From Solenopsis invicta (lineage: Eukaryota > Arthropoda > Insecta > Hymenoptera > Formicidae), in assembly GCF_016802725.1 (NCBI RefSeq), contig NC_052677.1:19235329-19299328 (forward strand): a DNA stretch of 64,000 bases, read 5' to 3'. Shown one piece after another: positions 27,060 through 39,930 of this stretch (its first letter is position 1; the number at the start of each line of letters is the position of its first letter). The translations under genes and the position numbers were made by a program. A model generated the notes under the pieces. That model had not been told where the DNA came from. It saw nothing but the letters and a program-made list of their open reading frames with translations, and searched no databases.

Positions 27060-27300
27060 AAGTTTAAAACTATTTAAACACAAATTATACATAGTCGCAT
27101 GTTCTAATATTTACATATGCGTGGTAGATTAGCGACCGCGTGACAGGCAACTATCTAATCTCTGATTGACTAACTTTCTGCTCTTATATTTCAAAAACTA
27201 TCTCTTGAAAAAAATCGGTGAATAACAATTTTACTTAATTTTTTGAGAATTTTTTTGATACAGTATTTTAATTTACGAATTTCGGAACACCCTGTATATT
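27060..27300 (-). repeat. Dispersed repeat fragment with TATACAGGGTGT-type terminus
   Basis: On the minus strand the segment starts TATACAGGGTGTTCCGAAA and continues through GTTGCCTGTCACGCGGTCGC and TACCACGCATATG. I recall these as parts of a repeat found in ant genomes. Only one end is visible. A similar terminus occurs near 24908-24923 (GGGACACCCTATATAC). Confidence 0.4.
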
Positions 27301-27891
27301 TAAAAAATATATGTAAATACATATGTAATATACATATACAACAGACAAAAAGCTCTGATTTATCTTGTTTCTAACAAATGCATTTGTTCTCTGACATGCG
27401 TTATTCGCTATACTAATTATTTCGACATTGTTCACAATCCGAGAATATCGCGTTGTGCGCGGCAACGTTTGTTAATTGGTCACAGCAGCATTTGATCGGG
27501 TTCGGCCAAACAGACTGGCCTGTTTTGTATCCGAAACGCAATAACGCACTCGCGCGCTCGTGTTTCAAAACTGTGTCTCTGTTTCGGTAAGATCCAATAT
27601 CCGTTTACGATCGTTGCGAAAAAATTATATTTCATATCGAAATGGTACGTTATTTCTCGTCATTGCGCAATTTCAGCGCAATGTTTCAAAGCTGAAAATT
27701 CAAAGTGGAAAAATTCAACGTTAGCTCAAGTCACATTTACGGCACGAAAGCAAGCTTGAAAAATTGCAAGATTAACGTTAATGTTCTTTTTGTAGCTCGT
27801 ATTCTGTATCTTACGGTTTATCGATTTATTGGCAACTATATAACCACGCGCGTCTTTCCCTTCATCGTTTGATATATATGGTAGTAATAAC

Positions 27892-27896
<5 letters not shown>

Positions 27897-27964
<68 letters not shown>
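27897..27964. repeat. (CA)n microsatellite, about 33 units
   Basis: The longest uninterrupted CA tract in the window. The Val-Cys repeat frame on the minus strand is an artefact. Confidence 0.95.
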
Positions 27965-27965
<1 letters not shown>

Positions 27966-30615
27966 CAGTTATTACCACGGTTACGGGTAATTAGTGTTAA
28001 TTGAACGAAGAGTGAGAGCCGTCCCGATTCGCTCGTGGAACGATCGTTTAACGGTCAATTAAATCTCTCGGCAGGTTACGCCGACGACGGGATTGCCGTT
28101 GTTTGCCGTTGTCTCGCGATAACCAACTATTCCGGGACCAATCCAAGACCGGCGGTCAAATTGAGCGAAGTGGGGTGAGTGCGACCCAAAAAGTTACCCA
28201 GTTAAGCGAACTAGTTCTGGATTAACTCTCAAGATTTAATATCGATTTGCGGAGTCGTTATCCGAAAATACTTTGAGAGGGCACAATCGTTTTTCAAGGG
28301 AGAAAAAGATTATTTTTACGTGAATTTTTTTTTAGAAAAGTATGCGGATGTTTCTTTTTGAACTTGAAAATATAATAATACATATTTTATCTGTAATTAT
28401 AAATTTTTACAAGTAAAAATAATAAAAATTGTAGTAATCTTTTTCATATAAAAAAATAATTTGATTATAACTATCAATCAGATCAATTATTATAATACTG
28501 AAAAAATCATATTACGTCTTGAGAATATTCAACATTCATATTTTCTTTTGAAATTACAAAACCTGTGGTAAAATATTTAATTTACAGGACAAAATTCCTA
28601 TACTTTGTATCAGAGGCATCTATTTCAAATTAAAAGTTGACAACATACGTATTTTCTGATTGTTAAGCGTCGCGTCGCTACAACTTTACTGGTGTTAATC
28701 TTGGTATGAACTAGACTTCTGAAGCCGTCAAGGCAATAACGTGAAGATGAGAAGGCTCTCCCGTCTTCTTATGTCAAACGTATTTTCGTCGAGACGCTCG
28801 TTTCCAATGAGATTCTCTTTCGCTCAAAGAGCACAAAAGCGCGTCTCCTTCCCTTGTCTTCTCACTTCCACGGTTCTCATTTCCTCTAGAAGGGATTGGA
28901 GGATTCCCTCCGTTTCGGTCTCGCCCGTGCTAGTTTCACACTTAATCCAGGCCCCCCTTTTGCTCTTCCTCGTTTCTCTTTCGCCTCCTTCATTCGTGAT
29001 ACAAAGCGATTTGACCTCACCGACCGGAAGGCTAAAAAGACATGCATAATCCGATTAAAAGTGGATTTTGCCGATATAAGAGCGAAGGGACGCGCGCGCG
29101 CGCTGTTGTCAAGCAAGCGCAAAGTCAAAAGGCTTTAATCTCCGGTCGATGTTCATTCTCCACGCACCTGTTGAGCTCATTAATGAGGCGAATTTACATC
29201 TACTCGCTAGCCCTGTTTCTTCGCGGTAAATTTCTACCCGATAAATTACCATGGAATATTGAGCGAAACGACAAGTGTAACGTGAAAAGAAAGAAAGAAA
29301 GAAAAAAAACTGAATGGTTGCGACGCCGATGTTGGAATCGGGAGGATTTCTTCATCTCTCGATTTATATTTGCCAGAGTATTTTTCGCGAAGATAAATGA
29401 AAGACAATAAATAATTCGGCGGCAGTAAGGTGCAAATACCTCGAGAATGCAAAAAAATCCACGTCACAGACGGTGCTCTTCGAGACCTAATTAACTCGCG
29501 ATGCGTTAAAGCTCATCCATGAGAGCACTCATTTTGCGCGCATGATATATCGCGTTATATCGTGGTCGCGTGAATATTCGCGTTGAAATATGCAGCGCGT
29601 ATTGACGCGCGAGACGAGTACACTCGTGGGACTCACGTTTTGATCAAACGGAAATTAGGATTCTAATTTCCGGTATGCTCGTCGCGTCGCGTCGAAGCTT
29701 ACCGAGTATCAAACTAATGACGCGCTTGTCTGTAAATATGACTGTATTTCTCCATGAGAGAAACTGTAGCTCAAAAGAAACAGAGAAGATTAAATTGGTT
29801 ATTAAATGTTAAGGGGGGCAGCTGATTTAGGCCGCTGAAAGAAAAGTGACTTTCGCGATTTTTTTTTAACAAAGAAAGGTAAAATTGATCTTTTTGAAAT
29901 TTTAGGGATATTTTGTTACGTATTTATACCATGTAAAAAATTTTTTTATTGAAAACATTTAACATAACGACACCGTAATAAATTAGTAATTAAAACGCGT
30001 TGCCATCGGAGTTGCAAAATAGTGAAAAAAATGGAGCCTATAATTTTTGTCTGAAACAAACAAAAAAAAACTAAAAATATTTTTAATTTTTATATAATTG
30101 TATAGTCAATAAATTAAAATAAAATAAAAAGGTGGAAAATTATAAAATTTTTAGTATATTAAAGAGAAAGTGACAATTTTGACGATACAAGTTTTATTCT
30201 TTTCATGCAATAATAATTGTTTAAAGTTATTTTTTACAAATATTTTAGAATGCTTAACAGTAATTTAAATAAAAAAACTCTCAAGTCGTTTGGTCAAATA
30301 ATTTTTTTTCTATCTTCCTCGCCAATTTGAAAGAAATGCTTTGGTATACTCGCGCGACGTTTATTTGTTATCCGAGCTATAACTTCCAAAATACTTGGAA
30401 TTTTATTCTAAAATTCTTTAAGAGTATATTCTCTAAGAATTTTACTATCTCGATTAAAACAAAAGAAATTTAAATTTTTGACCCGATAAACCAAGTATCT
30501 CTCTTAAACCTGAATCTTTTTTTCAAACGTCATATATAACATTTCTTACTATGAGAGGAGGAGGGGAGAGGGTTTTAACCCTTCAAAATTTTAAAAATTA
30601 TTCGCGTAATAAAAT
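27965..30615. other. Gene-free DNA with a CpG-rich island, then AT-rich repeat-like DNA
   Basis: CpG-rich at 27970-28240 and 28720-29720. Open frames at 28741-29410 lack domains. From about 29811 (GGGGGGCAGCTGATTTAGGC) a repeat-like AT-rich segment begins whose far end I could not find. Confidence 0.5.
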
Positions 30616-30980
30616 GTAGCGATCATGGCGTAGAGTCGTAGAGAGTCGTGCGACTGCTCTTTGCGCCAAAGACTCGGGTTCAAATTTGATTCGATCAGAA
30701 ACATCTGATTTTATTCGAACACTATCTCTTGGAAAGTAATGGTAAACCATCGAGAGTATCTTGCCATGAGAACCCCTCTAAATTAGGCCGTTCGGAATCG
30801 GCGTTTAAACCGTATATTCTCTATATCTGAGTAAATTGCAAAAAGCACATTTCAAATACGCTGAGAGATCACCACATCTCTAATAAGAGATTAAAGGACT
30901 GAGATAATGGCAGAAGATTGTTTGAATGGTCCTTGTGTCGATTTTGGGATTCACAAAAACATTGTGAATTCCGAAAATAT
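30616..30980 (+). mobile_element. tRNA-derived SINE-like retroposon copy
   Basis: An A-box-like TGGCGTAGAGTCG near 30626 is followed about 50 bases later by a B-box-like GGGTTCAAATTTG at 30675-30687, as in RNA polymerase III promoters of tRNA-derived SINEs. The body includes TAATGGTAAACCATCGAGAG, TGCCATGAGAACCCCTCTAA and GGCCGTTCGGAATCGGCG, which I recall as typical of hymenopteran SINE bodies. It is not a tRNA: no cloverleaf forms. Confidence 0.55.
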
Positions 30981-33721
30981 ATCAAATCAACTTGGAAAAA
31001 ACTCGTCGTATAATTCCTTAATTTTTTAATTTTTTTTATACGATTTTCTATACCTTAATCATAATTTTTCTCTTTTTTTTTAACTTTAATTTATTATCAC
31101 ATTTTTATGATATTTAGCAATCTTTCTTACACAGGAGATGACACAGGACTATTTTATTTTTTTAATTAAAAAAAAAACGTTTTTCTTATGAAATAATCAT
31201 TGTCATTTTGTATGTAATAATATTTTTTTTACAATAGCAATATTAAAAAACTACAAACATTTCATCCTTCTCTGAATAAAAGTCCTGGGTATGCCTATGT
31301 TAATTAACGTTATATCCAATAAACGTTATATATCTAAATAAATTAGTTAGGGCAACGATATGAACGAGAAAACTGGAAGAAAAATCGATTCCAATTTGTT
31401 GCCGGTGGCTGCAGTTAAAACGTCGCCTAGCAACTTTAGGCGACAGGCACACCCTATGTCATTTATTCATCGCGTCGAATTATGAGCGCAGAGTGGAAGC
31501 TCATTTTAACCGCGCCGATCGACGCCACCCGGGAGCGAACAAAACCGATGTCGAAATCGAATCCGACGTTTCCACCGGGTCGTGCAAATCAACGGCTGAA
31601 TTATTCATCGGCGAACGGTGCCGTTGCCCTCCTTAAAATGTCATTCGTGCCCTTGTTTCGTCCCTCGTTTGATCGCATCCGTATCGATAGGTCGATAAAA
31701 CGCGCGACTGCTGATCGGAATATGCGATATACGGAATGTGATATGTGAAATGCTCCGTCGCTCCGACTATTCTGTTGCTTAGCATATTTATTGTGTACAG
31801 AAGGAAAATTTTATGAGCCGCGTGGGACGGTGCATACGTTGATTTCCGCATGATTGAGTACGATTTGATCTCCACTTCTCTCAAGTATTTTTTTTACACA
31901 ATTTTTTCTTTTATATAATACAATCAGAATCTAGTGACTAGTTTTCCACGTATTCTGGACAAAGTTTTATGTTTGGGAGCTTTTTTTAATTTTTTGGAAG
32001 AAAAAATAATAAAACAAGCTGTATAAGTTGCAGTTTCGATTTTTTGTATTAATGTCGAAGCTTCGAGCTTAAGAGCATAGCAACAAAATTAAAAATTTTT
32101 TAATATTAAATTTGACTATTTTTTTGGTCAGTTTTATTTTAGGGATTTTAAGGTCTCTTTTTGTTTTGGATTCTGGATCTGTGCTTCAGTAACGGCACTG
32201 CGTAATATTATTGAATATTATTTCAATATATTGTAATAATGACAATAATAAAGAAAATATTATATATATACATTTGCCAATTTTATTCGTTACTTTTTTC
32301 TTTGTTGTTTTTTTTTTATTTTACGCATGGAAAAGAACTCAAAGGGTTGAATCATTTGCGTTTGTTATTATTTATTGTAAGTAAACAATTATTAATTTTA
32401 CACATTATTAATCGCGAAAGCTTACATTGGCAGATGTAAATATTTTCCTGACTTATTTCTGGAGTTTATTTTTTTTCTCTTTTTCTACTATTTCATTAAT
32501 AATGTAATAATATTTTTATATACGTGTAACACGTTTTACTTAAATTTTGATGAATTAAGTGGAGCATGCAGAAATCTCATTCGATCTTAACATTTTGATT
32601 TTGCATCAAGAATACATTCGAACTACTATTCGAACGACAACTCCTGTGTCGAGTGCTCCTAAATTATTAGACGATCGTATCTATATTTGGTGAGACAAGA
32701 CCGATAAACAATTTGGCACATTGCTCACGAGAAAGAAATTACGATAGAAGCAACAAAAGGAAAGCGTTACCATTCGTCGAGAGATCGATCCAACGACGGA
32801 AATCCCTATTTATGGCGACTATTCCTGACACACGTGCGCCGGATGTCCCTCGCGAGAACCCTGCGATGTGCCATAAAGCACGCGGTTGATCTCTCGATAG
32901 ATCCAAAATCGATGACTGTCTATCGTATCGCGTCGCGTGGCAAGACGAATAGGCGCCTCTTCCCGACGGGAAACGACGACGGGTGGAGGAAGAGGGAGGA
33001 GGAATTGTATTAGTTCGTGATTGTACCAGCTGTGGAACAGTAAAGGGAGAAATAAAGAAATTAAAGGAAATTGAAAGAGATAAAAATTAATTATAAGAAT
33101 AATCTGTAACGTTATTTAATTTATTTCTAATTGCTTTCTTCAAAAGAACGCAATAGAGAAATATATCTCTTATTTTCTACCAGACAAAGCAGTTGTAATT
33201 GTACAAAGCCACAGAGGAGAAATTTTGGATTATTTAATAAATTGAGGCATCGATTTCGTCTATCGTACTTTCAGATATATATCTCCGTTTTGTTGAGCCT
33301 TCCGGCTTCTTTCGCAAAATAAAAATAACGAAATGGGATGCAATAGTTGGAGACACAATTAAAATGCAGCGAACACTTGAGCCGATTTCCGTTTTTTGCA
33401 GTATTGATACGCCCGTCGTTCTCTTCTCCTATCTCTTGTTACAGTTAAAAACGTGATTGACTAACACTGCAGCGCCCGAAAACGATTCTTTTAAAAGCGC
33501 GAGTCAATGTAACGCGAGGACCAAACTCTTTGTATTTAATTCACACTCGATTACGCGCGAATGCGCGTGTAAGAGAAAAGCGATTAAGGGATTTCGCATC
33601 GTGACGCATCATCGTACCTTCTCAGCCTCCGAATCTCCGTGTTAAACGAGAAACGACGCTCATCGTTATCGGCGACTCCGCGATATCGTCATTTGCATCG
33701 ACGCTTTAACGATCGCAGATT

Positions 33722-33762
<41 letters not shown>

Positions 33763-34161
33763 CTTGCTCGCTCGCTCACTGATACACATTCAGAGGCGAT
33801 TTTTTCCTTGGCATTAAAATCCAACGGATCGTTGCAACGGGATCGCACGCGATTCTAAAAATAGTTCACTTCAGTTTCACTCGGTGTGCAGAAAGCCGCA
33901 GCGCGCGAGTTGTCCTCAAATCATTGAATGTCCCTTCAAACTACGGATTCTTTGGAGCAATCTTTTCCTTAGTGGAAAAATCGTGGAAGATAATGCTATC
34001 TCCCGCATGAGATCCCCGGACGTCCTATAAATTGGGATCATGGAGATCCAGCGGGATATCGTGCGCTATGTGGGTATTGTAACTCGCGCGAACATCGGGG
34101 CACCGAGATCCTTGAACTAAAACGTTAGTTTCCAAGACTTAACTATGAATACATAGAAGCC
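30981..34161. other. Gene-free DNA with CpG-rich patches
   Basis: CpG-rich patches at 31470-31720, 32740-33010 and 33460-34110 within AT-rich DNA. Small open frames show no family features. Confidence 0.55.
33721..33760. repeat. (CT)n microsatellite
   Basis: CT repeats with one TTT interruption, followed by TTGCTTGCTCGCTCGCTCAC. Confidence 0.95.
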
Positions 34162-34213
34162 TGTGGATTACGCAATGGCTATACACATATATATTCGCAT
34201 TGCGTAATCCACA
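34162..34213. repeat. Hairpin with perfect 16-base arms and 20-base loop
   Basis: TGTGGATTACGCAATG at 34162-34177 is exactly complementary to 34198-34213. The arms are too short for a typical animal microRNA precursor unless pairing continues, and flanking bases do not extend it. May be a remnant of a foldback element. Confidence 0.85.
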
Positions 34214-34239
34214 AATTATATATTAATTATATGAAACAC

Positions 34240-34520
34240 ATACACCACACGGAGTGAGGAAAAAGTACGAAATTGGCAAAATATCTCGAAATCAAGGCAT
34301 TGAAAAAATTATGTAATAATGTACAGAAATTATATAATTTAAAAGAAGATAAATAACGGTAAAATTAATTTTCAAATTTGTTAAAGAGAAATTATATGAT
34401 TTTTTAATATAATTTCTCTTATTCTGCATATAAAAGTGTTATGGTATATTTGTCGAAAAATTAATGATTTATGAGATATTTTATGTCTTATTCTGATATA
34501 TTTCGTAAACTATTATGTTT
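34240..34520. repeat. Diverged partial relative of the 22.4/43.1 kb foldback family
   Basis: It contains AAAATATCTCGAAATC, AAGATAAATAACGGTAAAATTAATTTTC and TTAAAGAGAAATTATATGATTTTTT, similar in order to the half-arms at 22470-22580 and 43130-43240. It lies directly beside the mariner relic at 34.6 kb. Ends are not clear. Confidence 0.35.
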
Positions 34521-34589
34521 TAATAATTGTACGAGATCTGTCTGAAAAATATTCGACCTCACGCTATACGCCATACGAAAAGAAAGAGC

Positions 34590-35265
34590 TATTCTGTATC
34601 AACGGCAATTATGTTCTCTTCAAAGTACTTTCTTTTGGAAACCACAGCCTTTTCCACAATCTTCAGCGCGCCTCCCTTTCTGAAGCAGTCCTTAAACTCT
34701 GAGCTTGAGGAATATCCAGCTGTCTCGCATTTTGTTTTATGTCCTCTATATCAATTAATATCTTTTCTTTTAAGAGGTTTTTTTAGTTTCGACAACAACT
34801 AAAAGTCGGAGCTGTATCAGGATTGACGAACTTGGAATATGTCGTTGTTTCGTCAAAAATTTCTGGATAACGTGAGATGAATGGGCAGATGCGTTATCAT
34901 GACGAAACAGCTAATCAGCGCTTTTCTGCAAACGAGGTCGTTTTTACTGCATCTTGTAATCTTTTCAGAACTCGTAGATAGATAATGCTCCTTGTTCACC
35001 GTCTGATCTCGTGGAATGTATTCATGATGAACACTTTCTTCGTGGTCGGAAAAAAAATAGTGAACATTACCTTCACATTTCTCCGACTTTAACGCACTTT
35101 TTTCGGTTGTTGTTTTTCTGCCGTCTTCCATTGAGAAGATTGGTCTTTTGTTTCAGGGTTACAACCGTTAGTCCACGATTCATTGCTGGTGATGACCTTT
35201 TTTATAAAAATTTGTTGCTTGACACGCTCGGTCATTGAAGAGAAATTAGAAATGCGACGATTTTG
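34590..35265 (-). pseudogene. Mariner transposase relic (central and C-terminal part)
   Basis: Read on the minus strand in shifting frames, this gives recognisable mariner blocks. In order these are FIKKVITSNESW, NPETKDQSSQWKTAE, NVKVMFTIFF, IPRDQTVNKEHYL, a catalytic RHDNASAHSSHV block, a DIEDIK block and KYFEEN near the end. The first catalytic Asp of the DD34D triad (ITGDE in active relatives) is Asn here (codon at 35182-35184). The second Asp is present (34896-34898). Several frameshifts and stops separate the blocks and the N-terminal DNA-binding region is missing, so the copy is dead. Confidence 0.85.
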
Positions 35266-35447
35266 TACTTACATAACTGCGTATTGTTGTCTACTGACGG
35301 TTGCCGGGTCATACCGCTCGACAAGGACACTCACAAAAGTTCCCGGTCCATGGAGAATACTCATTTTCTACAATGACACATCTAGATACAAAGATATTGA
35401 CATAGATCAAATACTCAATGTGCATTATATATATTACATGTATATAT

Positions 35448-35478
<31 letters not shown>

Positions 35479-35485
<7 letters not shown>

Positions 35486-35532
35486 GTCTGTCTGTTCGCA
35501 CAAAACACACCACATAGGTCTGTCTGTTCGCA
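35479..35532. repeat. 22-bp direct repeat beside a CA microsatellite
   Basis: CACATAGGTCTGTCTGTTCG plus CA occurs exactly at 35479-35500 and 35511-35532, separated by 10 bases (CAAAACACAC). It follows the (CA)n run at 35450-35480, suggesting slippage or replication-based duplication. Confidence 0.9.
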
Positions 35533-38500
35533 GATTAATTTAATGAATTCGCTTTTATAACATAAGCCCCACGGAATACTGGAAACAAAGCTAAAGGTCT
35601 AAAAGATTACATAATATCTAATTAACATTCATCATATTATACTTTGCAAAAAGATATTTTAAAACTAACAGTTGAAGGTAGACGATTTATTTCATTTTTG
35701 CGGAACATTTCGACTGTCGAGTCGACAAGAAGAAATGGCGTAAAGTATCTGAATATTATCAGCCGCATGCAGCCGATTTTCCTTTCCTCTCTTTTCCGTT
35801 CACAAACGGCGAGAAGTTCCTGGCTGTTTCGCGATAGCATCGATTTTCCATTTCTTTCGCTACGAACTCGGAAGAGGAATCGTGTTGTTATTATATAATT
35901 GTTATAATTTTGTTTGCATTAAATAAAATTGTAATCAGTATTATTATAATACATATACCGGTAACTTTTGGTCCCCTATATATATTTTTGTTTATAAATT
36001 ACTTGTCTGCGAGCGGAAAAATCAATTGGATTCTTTTCTAAAATATTTTAATATAGTCATGGAAAATTAATAAATACCAACGAGCAATAAATAATGTATA
36101 TGTTGCTTAAAAATATAATAATTCTCCAATATTATTGACATCAAAATCCGAAAAATTCTTCTTTGCTTATTTGTGTTTATAATATTGAAGAAAATGATTT
36201 CTACTAACGCGAAATTTTTCTTGATGATAAAAAAATTATAAAATTTTCAAAAAACTGTAAAAAATATTACGCTATTAAATGTAATTTTAAATTAAATATT
36301 AAATTTAAAGTACAATACATAAAATTTAATGTATCTACAATTGAAAAGTATGCATGAAATTTGGTGCACTTTTGACAAAAACATTAAATGTTTTTTAATA
36401 TAGCTGCTTGCAATTTCGTTATATTAAATTTTGCTGCCGATTTTTAATAGTATATAAAAGTACATTGAATTACAATGAATATTACTAAATATAAATTTAT
36501 TAAAAATGAAACAGAAAGGCCATATCAAAATTGAAAATATTGTATGAGTCAAGATAAAATGATGTTTAAAGAAAAATAAACACGAATAAATTGATGCGGG
36601 TCCATCGGTTCTAAAAATAGAGTAAAATATAAAAGTAATTGATAAATAACAAATGTTCGTATTCAATGATGAGGTCAGATGTAATGAGAAAAAGTCGAGC
36701 AAGATTCTATTTTTATGATAGACCTATATCGATTGTCCTTTTGTTTATACGTTGTATCTTAATGTGTCATTTTTGATTTTGTGACTTTCCCTTATTAAAG
36801 GAAATATAGGCCGCAAAGTACACTACACACGTTATTATTTATTGCTAGTTATTGGTCCTTAACTTTTCCTGATTACTCTTGTAAAAGTGAGCTAGTCATT
36901 GACGTTATTGCCTTTAATACAAGTAAATTATGTCATTTAGCCGAATCTGTAATTAAATTAATAATAGTCGATTTTTATATTCAGATTAAAATTCTGTTAA
37001 ATTGAAGTAACCGTGAGAAGTAAATGAGAAAATGTTCTATTAGCAATATTTATCATCGGTATCATCATTTTATTCCGAGAGAGCGGATATGGAAAGCGCA
37101 TTTGAAAGGAAAAACGTAAAGGATATTACGATGCATATTTTTCATTTCTATCAGCTTTCCGTACTTTTTCTTATTTCGAAAGCTGATTTTACAAAAGCGC
37201 TCACTCGCGTTTTGAACGCAGTTAGCTTTGGACACGAGCGGTCTCTAATTACTCGACCCTCTTTTCGATGATATTCTGTTTATTTTCCCGATGCCGGGAA
37301 CTGTCTCGCGTATAAAAGCGTTCACGAATGACAACAAAAAGGGGACAATGCAAATACAAATACGCGAATAGGAGGAGCGCATATTTTTCGCTCGTGGTAT
37401 TGAAAAATTGAGTGCTCCGGCAAAGCTTGGGAACGCGGCTTCCCAACTCGTGCCCATTCTTTTGTTCCTCATTCTCCGGCGAGGATTTGGGGTCGTTTCT
37501 ATATATTTTTGACTGTTTTCCGGGCCGAAAGGTCGCGCGGAAAATATCGACCTATCCTCGCGTGGATATATGATCCCGCGTGAATATACGACAGTACGTC
37601 GATAGTAGCCGATGCACGAGTCCTTGGTCGTTTTTCATTCGAATTTTAGATACGATAAAATTCGTCACTCTGGTCGTAGAATTAAATCCATCTATTGAAC
37701 ACAATTTTATTTTATTTTATTTTTTAAGAGCCACGCAATTGCGCATTTTTAGATCGTCTTGGTTCAATTATTTAGAGAAAAGAACCAAAACTCGCGCGGA
37801 CGAAATGTCTAATGATTCGCCTGTTATATGCACTTTTTTCGATCCCATCGACCTTTTTTCGGCGCTATGTAAATTGAATTCCATTTCCTCTTTTCCCAGT
37901 AGTAAAAACTAGTAAAAGCTAGAGACTGTTACGACAACAGGCACTCTGGTTCGAAAGGATCGAACCCCAGAATATGTTAAATACGGTGAAAACTTATCGG
38001 ACTTATCGCTCTATGCAGCCTCGTTTCTCTTCCGCGTCTCTCGCTATATGGAGATGCGATACGCACTACGTATTTTATCGCTCGCTCCTCGCCGAATGTA
38101 GGTTACATCGCGCGCGTTACGTCGACAAAAGCGAAAGCAAAAAGACGGAAAAAGCCAGAGCAGCTCGTTCGAAAGAACGGCGCGAAAGAAGAGCACTCTC
38201 TGTCGTCGATGCGTCGGTAAAAGATATTTACGGTCGCGAAAATGCGAAATCATCATTTCCCACGGGCGTCCTCTGGACGAAATACAAATCAACTTGTCGA
38301 CAACAAGTATATTTTCGTTGCCTCGATACATCGTATCGCCGTAAGAAAATTCTCACGATTCACGAAGAGATTGAACTTTTGCGAAAAGAAGATTTCGAAG
38401 ATTACAGCGTTGCGACAATAGACGAAAGATAGGAGGCTATCGTTCGAGAAAGTGCCTTTATTTAACGATATTGTAAGATATCGTCTGATTTTTCTATCTT

Positions 38501-39351
38501 TTTTCGTCGCTGATTATTTTCATTATTCACGAATAATTAATCGGATAAAAATTAATTATTATCGGCTAAACGTGCCAATCATCGGATATAACAACACCCG
38601 ATGTTCCGTAAATATTTATTCATCCGACTGCAATCTCGGGGAGTTGCAGTTTTAGATGGAGTCTGCAGGAGCCTGCAGCTATAGATGCAAAGGGATTAAA
38701 TCTATTTCCCCTCCTTCCCGGCTGCTTCTCGGTTTCGAAGCGTTCTCGAACCTCCAAGTATCGAGAGCCCGCTAGCCATTTCCGGCTCCCGTCGCAATCC
38801 ACGCACGTTTCTAATATCCTGAAGCGTCGAAAAGCGCGATAGGAGAGATATTTCTCCATAGATATTTCTGGAGGATTATCGATTTTAGAATGCCGCGCAA
38901 ACGCTACATTCAGCAGGAAATTGCATTAGGTGCTTCCCGTTTTCCTTATCTGCGAAGACTTTCAGCAAAGATACCAAGTCTCGTAATCGGCTCAAAATTG
39001 AAAAGAGTTTTCTCGCGTCTTTGTTTCTTCTTTCCTTTATTTAACGCTCGCCTTAATTCCTTGCAGCGAGGATCTTTTAAATGCAAATACAGAGTGTCGC
39101 CGGACTTGCCGGAGAGTGGGTATCGGGCGTTGTTTCTTGTATAATGTCGGTTTTTATCGGTAAGAATGTCGAGAGACAGATGGCTTCCGAGTTGCGAGTA
39201 ATCGAACGTGAGCGATTTCCATGGATTAAATTTTGAAACGGCAAATATTTAGCGCGACATCATTTAACTTTTAATTTACAGAACTTTAACAAAATATTAA
39301 CTAAATCAATTTAAATTTGGTAAATTATGTAAATTAAATTATACAACGCCT
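35533..39351. other. Gene-free DNA; AT-rich then CpG-rich
   Basis: AT-rich to about 37050. A CpG-richer island spans 37180-39200, where frames such as 37974-38432 (152 residues, basic, no domain) overlap opposite-strand frames of similar length. Confidence 0.5.
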
Positions 39352-39626
39352 TGAGAAGAGAGTTTGATAATAACTACCAAATGTTGAATGAAATGTCAAT
39401 TAAATTCAATTTGCTTGATATAACCAAAAATAATTTTTTTTCTAAACGTCAGTAAGAGTATAACATTTAGTAAAAGTATAATCAAATTTATTATCAAATT
39501 TATTACTAAATTTGATTATAATAACTAAATATTTAGAAAAATAAAATTATTTTTGGTTATTTTAATCAAATATTTAATTTATATCGTTTTACTCAACTTT
39601 TAGCTATTATCAAATTCTTTTTTCAG
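39352..39626. mobile_element. Foldback MITE, about 275 bp
   Basis: The two halves are complementary: GAGTTTGATAATAACTA and ATAACCAAAAATAATTTT on the left pair with AAAATTATTTTTGGTTAT and TAGCTATTATCAAATTC on the right. The centre also folds (AATCAAATTT..AAATTTGATT). No coding capacity. Confidence 0.6.
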
Positions 39627-39698
39627 TGTGTATATAATTTATACAATACATATATGTGATTTAGCACACATATATGTGATAAAATTAACAAAATTATA

Positions 39699-39930
39699 TG
39701 AGGAAAAAAAACGTTCTGCCTAAGTATTTAAAAATTTAGCTAATGATGTAGACCTGAAAATAATTTTGTTGGATTGAGATAGTTATAAAAGACATTCAAG
39801 CAAATTTTGAAAATTTTCTATAACAACCGTTTTAATCTCTACATCATTATTTTAATGGTTTAACAAAAATTATTTTCAAATTCGCATCCAATTAAATTTT
39901 AAATACTTAAATGAAACCATTCTCTTCGTG
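39699..39930. mobile_element. Foldback MITE, copy A of the 55.7 kb family
   Basis: Arms of about 70 bp: the left has AAGTATTTAAAAATTTAG and CTGAAAATAATTTTGTT. The right read backwards has AAGTATTTAAAATTTAATTGG and TGAAAATAATTTTTGTT. The same arms recur at 55711-55957 and 55957-56158. Confidence 0.6.

Noticed and set aside
30616..30690. A possible tRNA gene
   Set aside because: Box A- and B-like sequences are present but no cloverleaf forms and the 3' half continues into a SINE-like body.
37945..37975. GGTTCGAAAGGATCGAACCCC as a tRNA T-arm
   Set aside because: It is a small inverted repeat with no acceptor, D or anticodon arm at the right distances.
37974..38432. 152-residue basic open frame
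   Set aside because: No domain, and an opposite-strand frame of 95 residues overlaps it. It has no splice sites or start context pointing to a gene.
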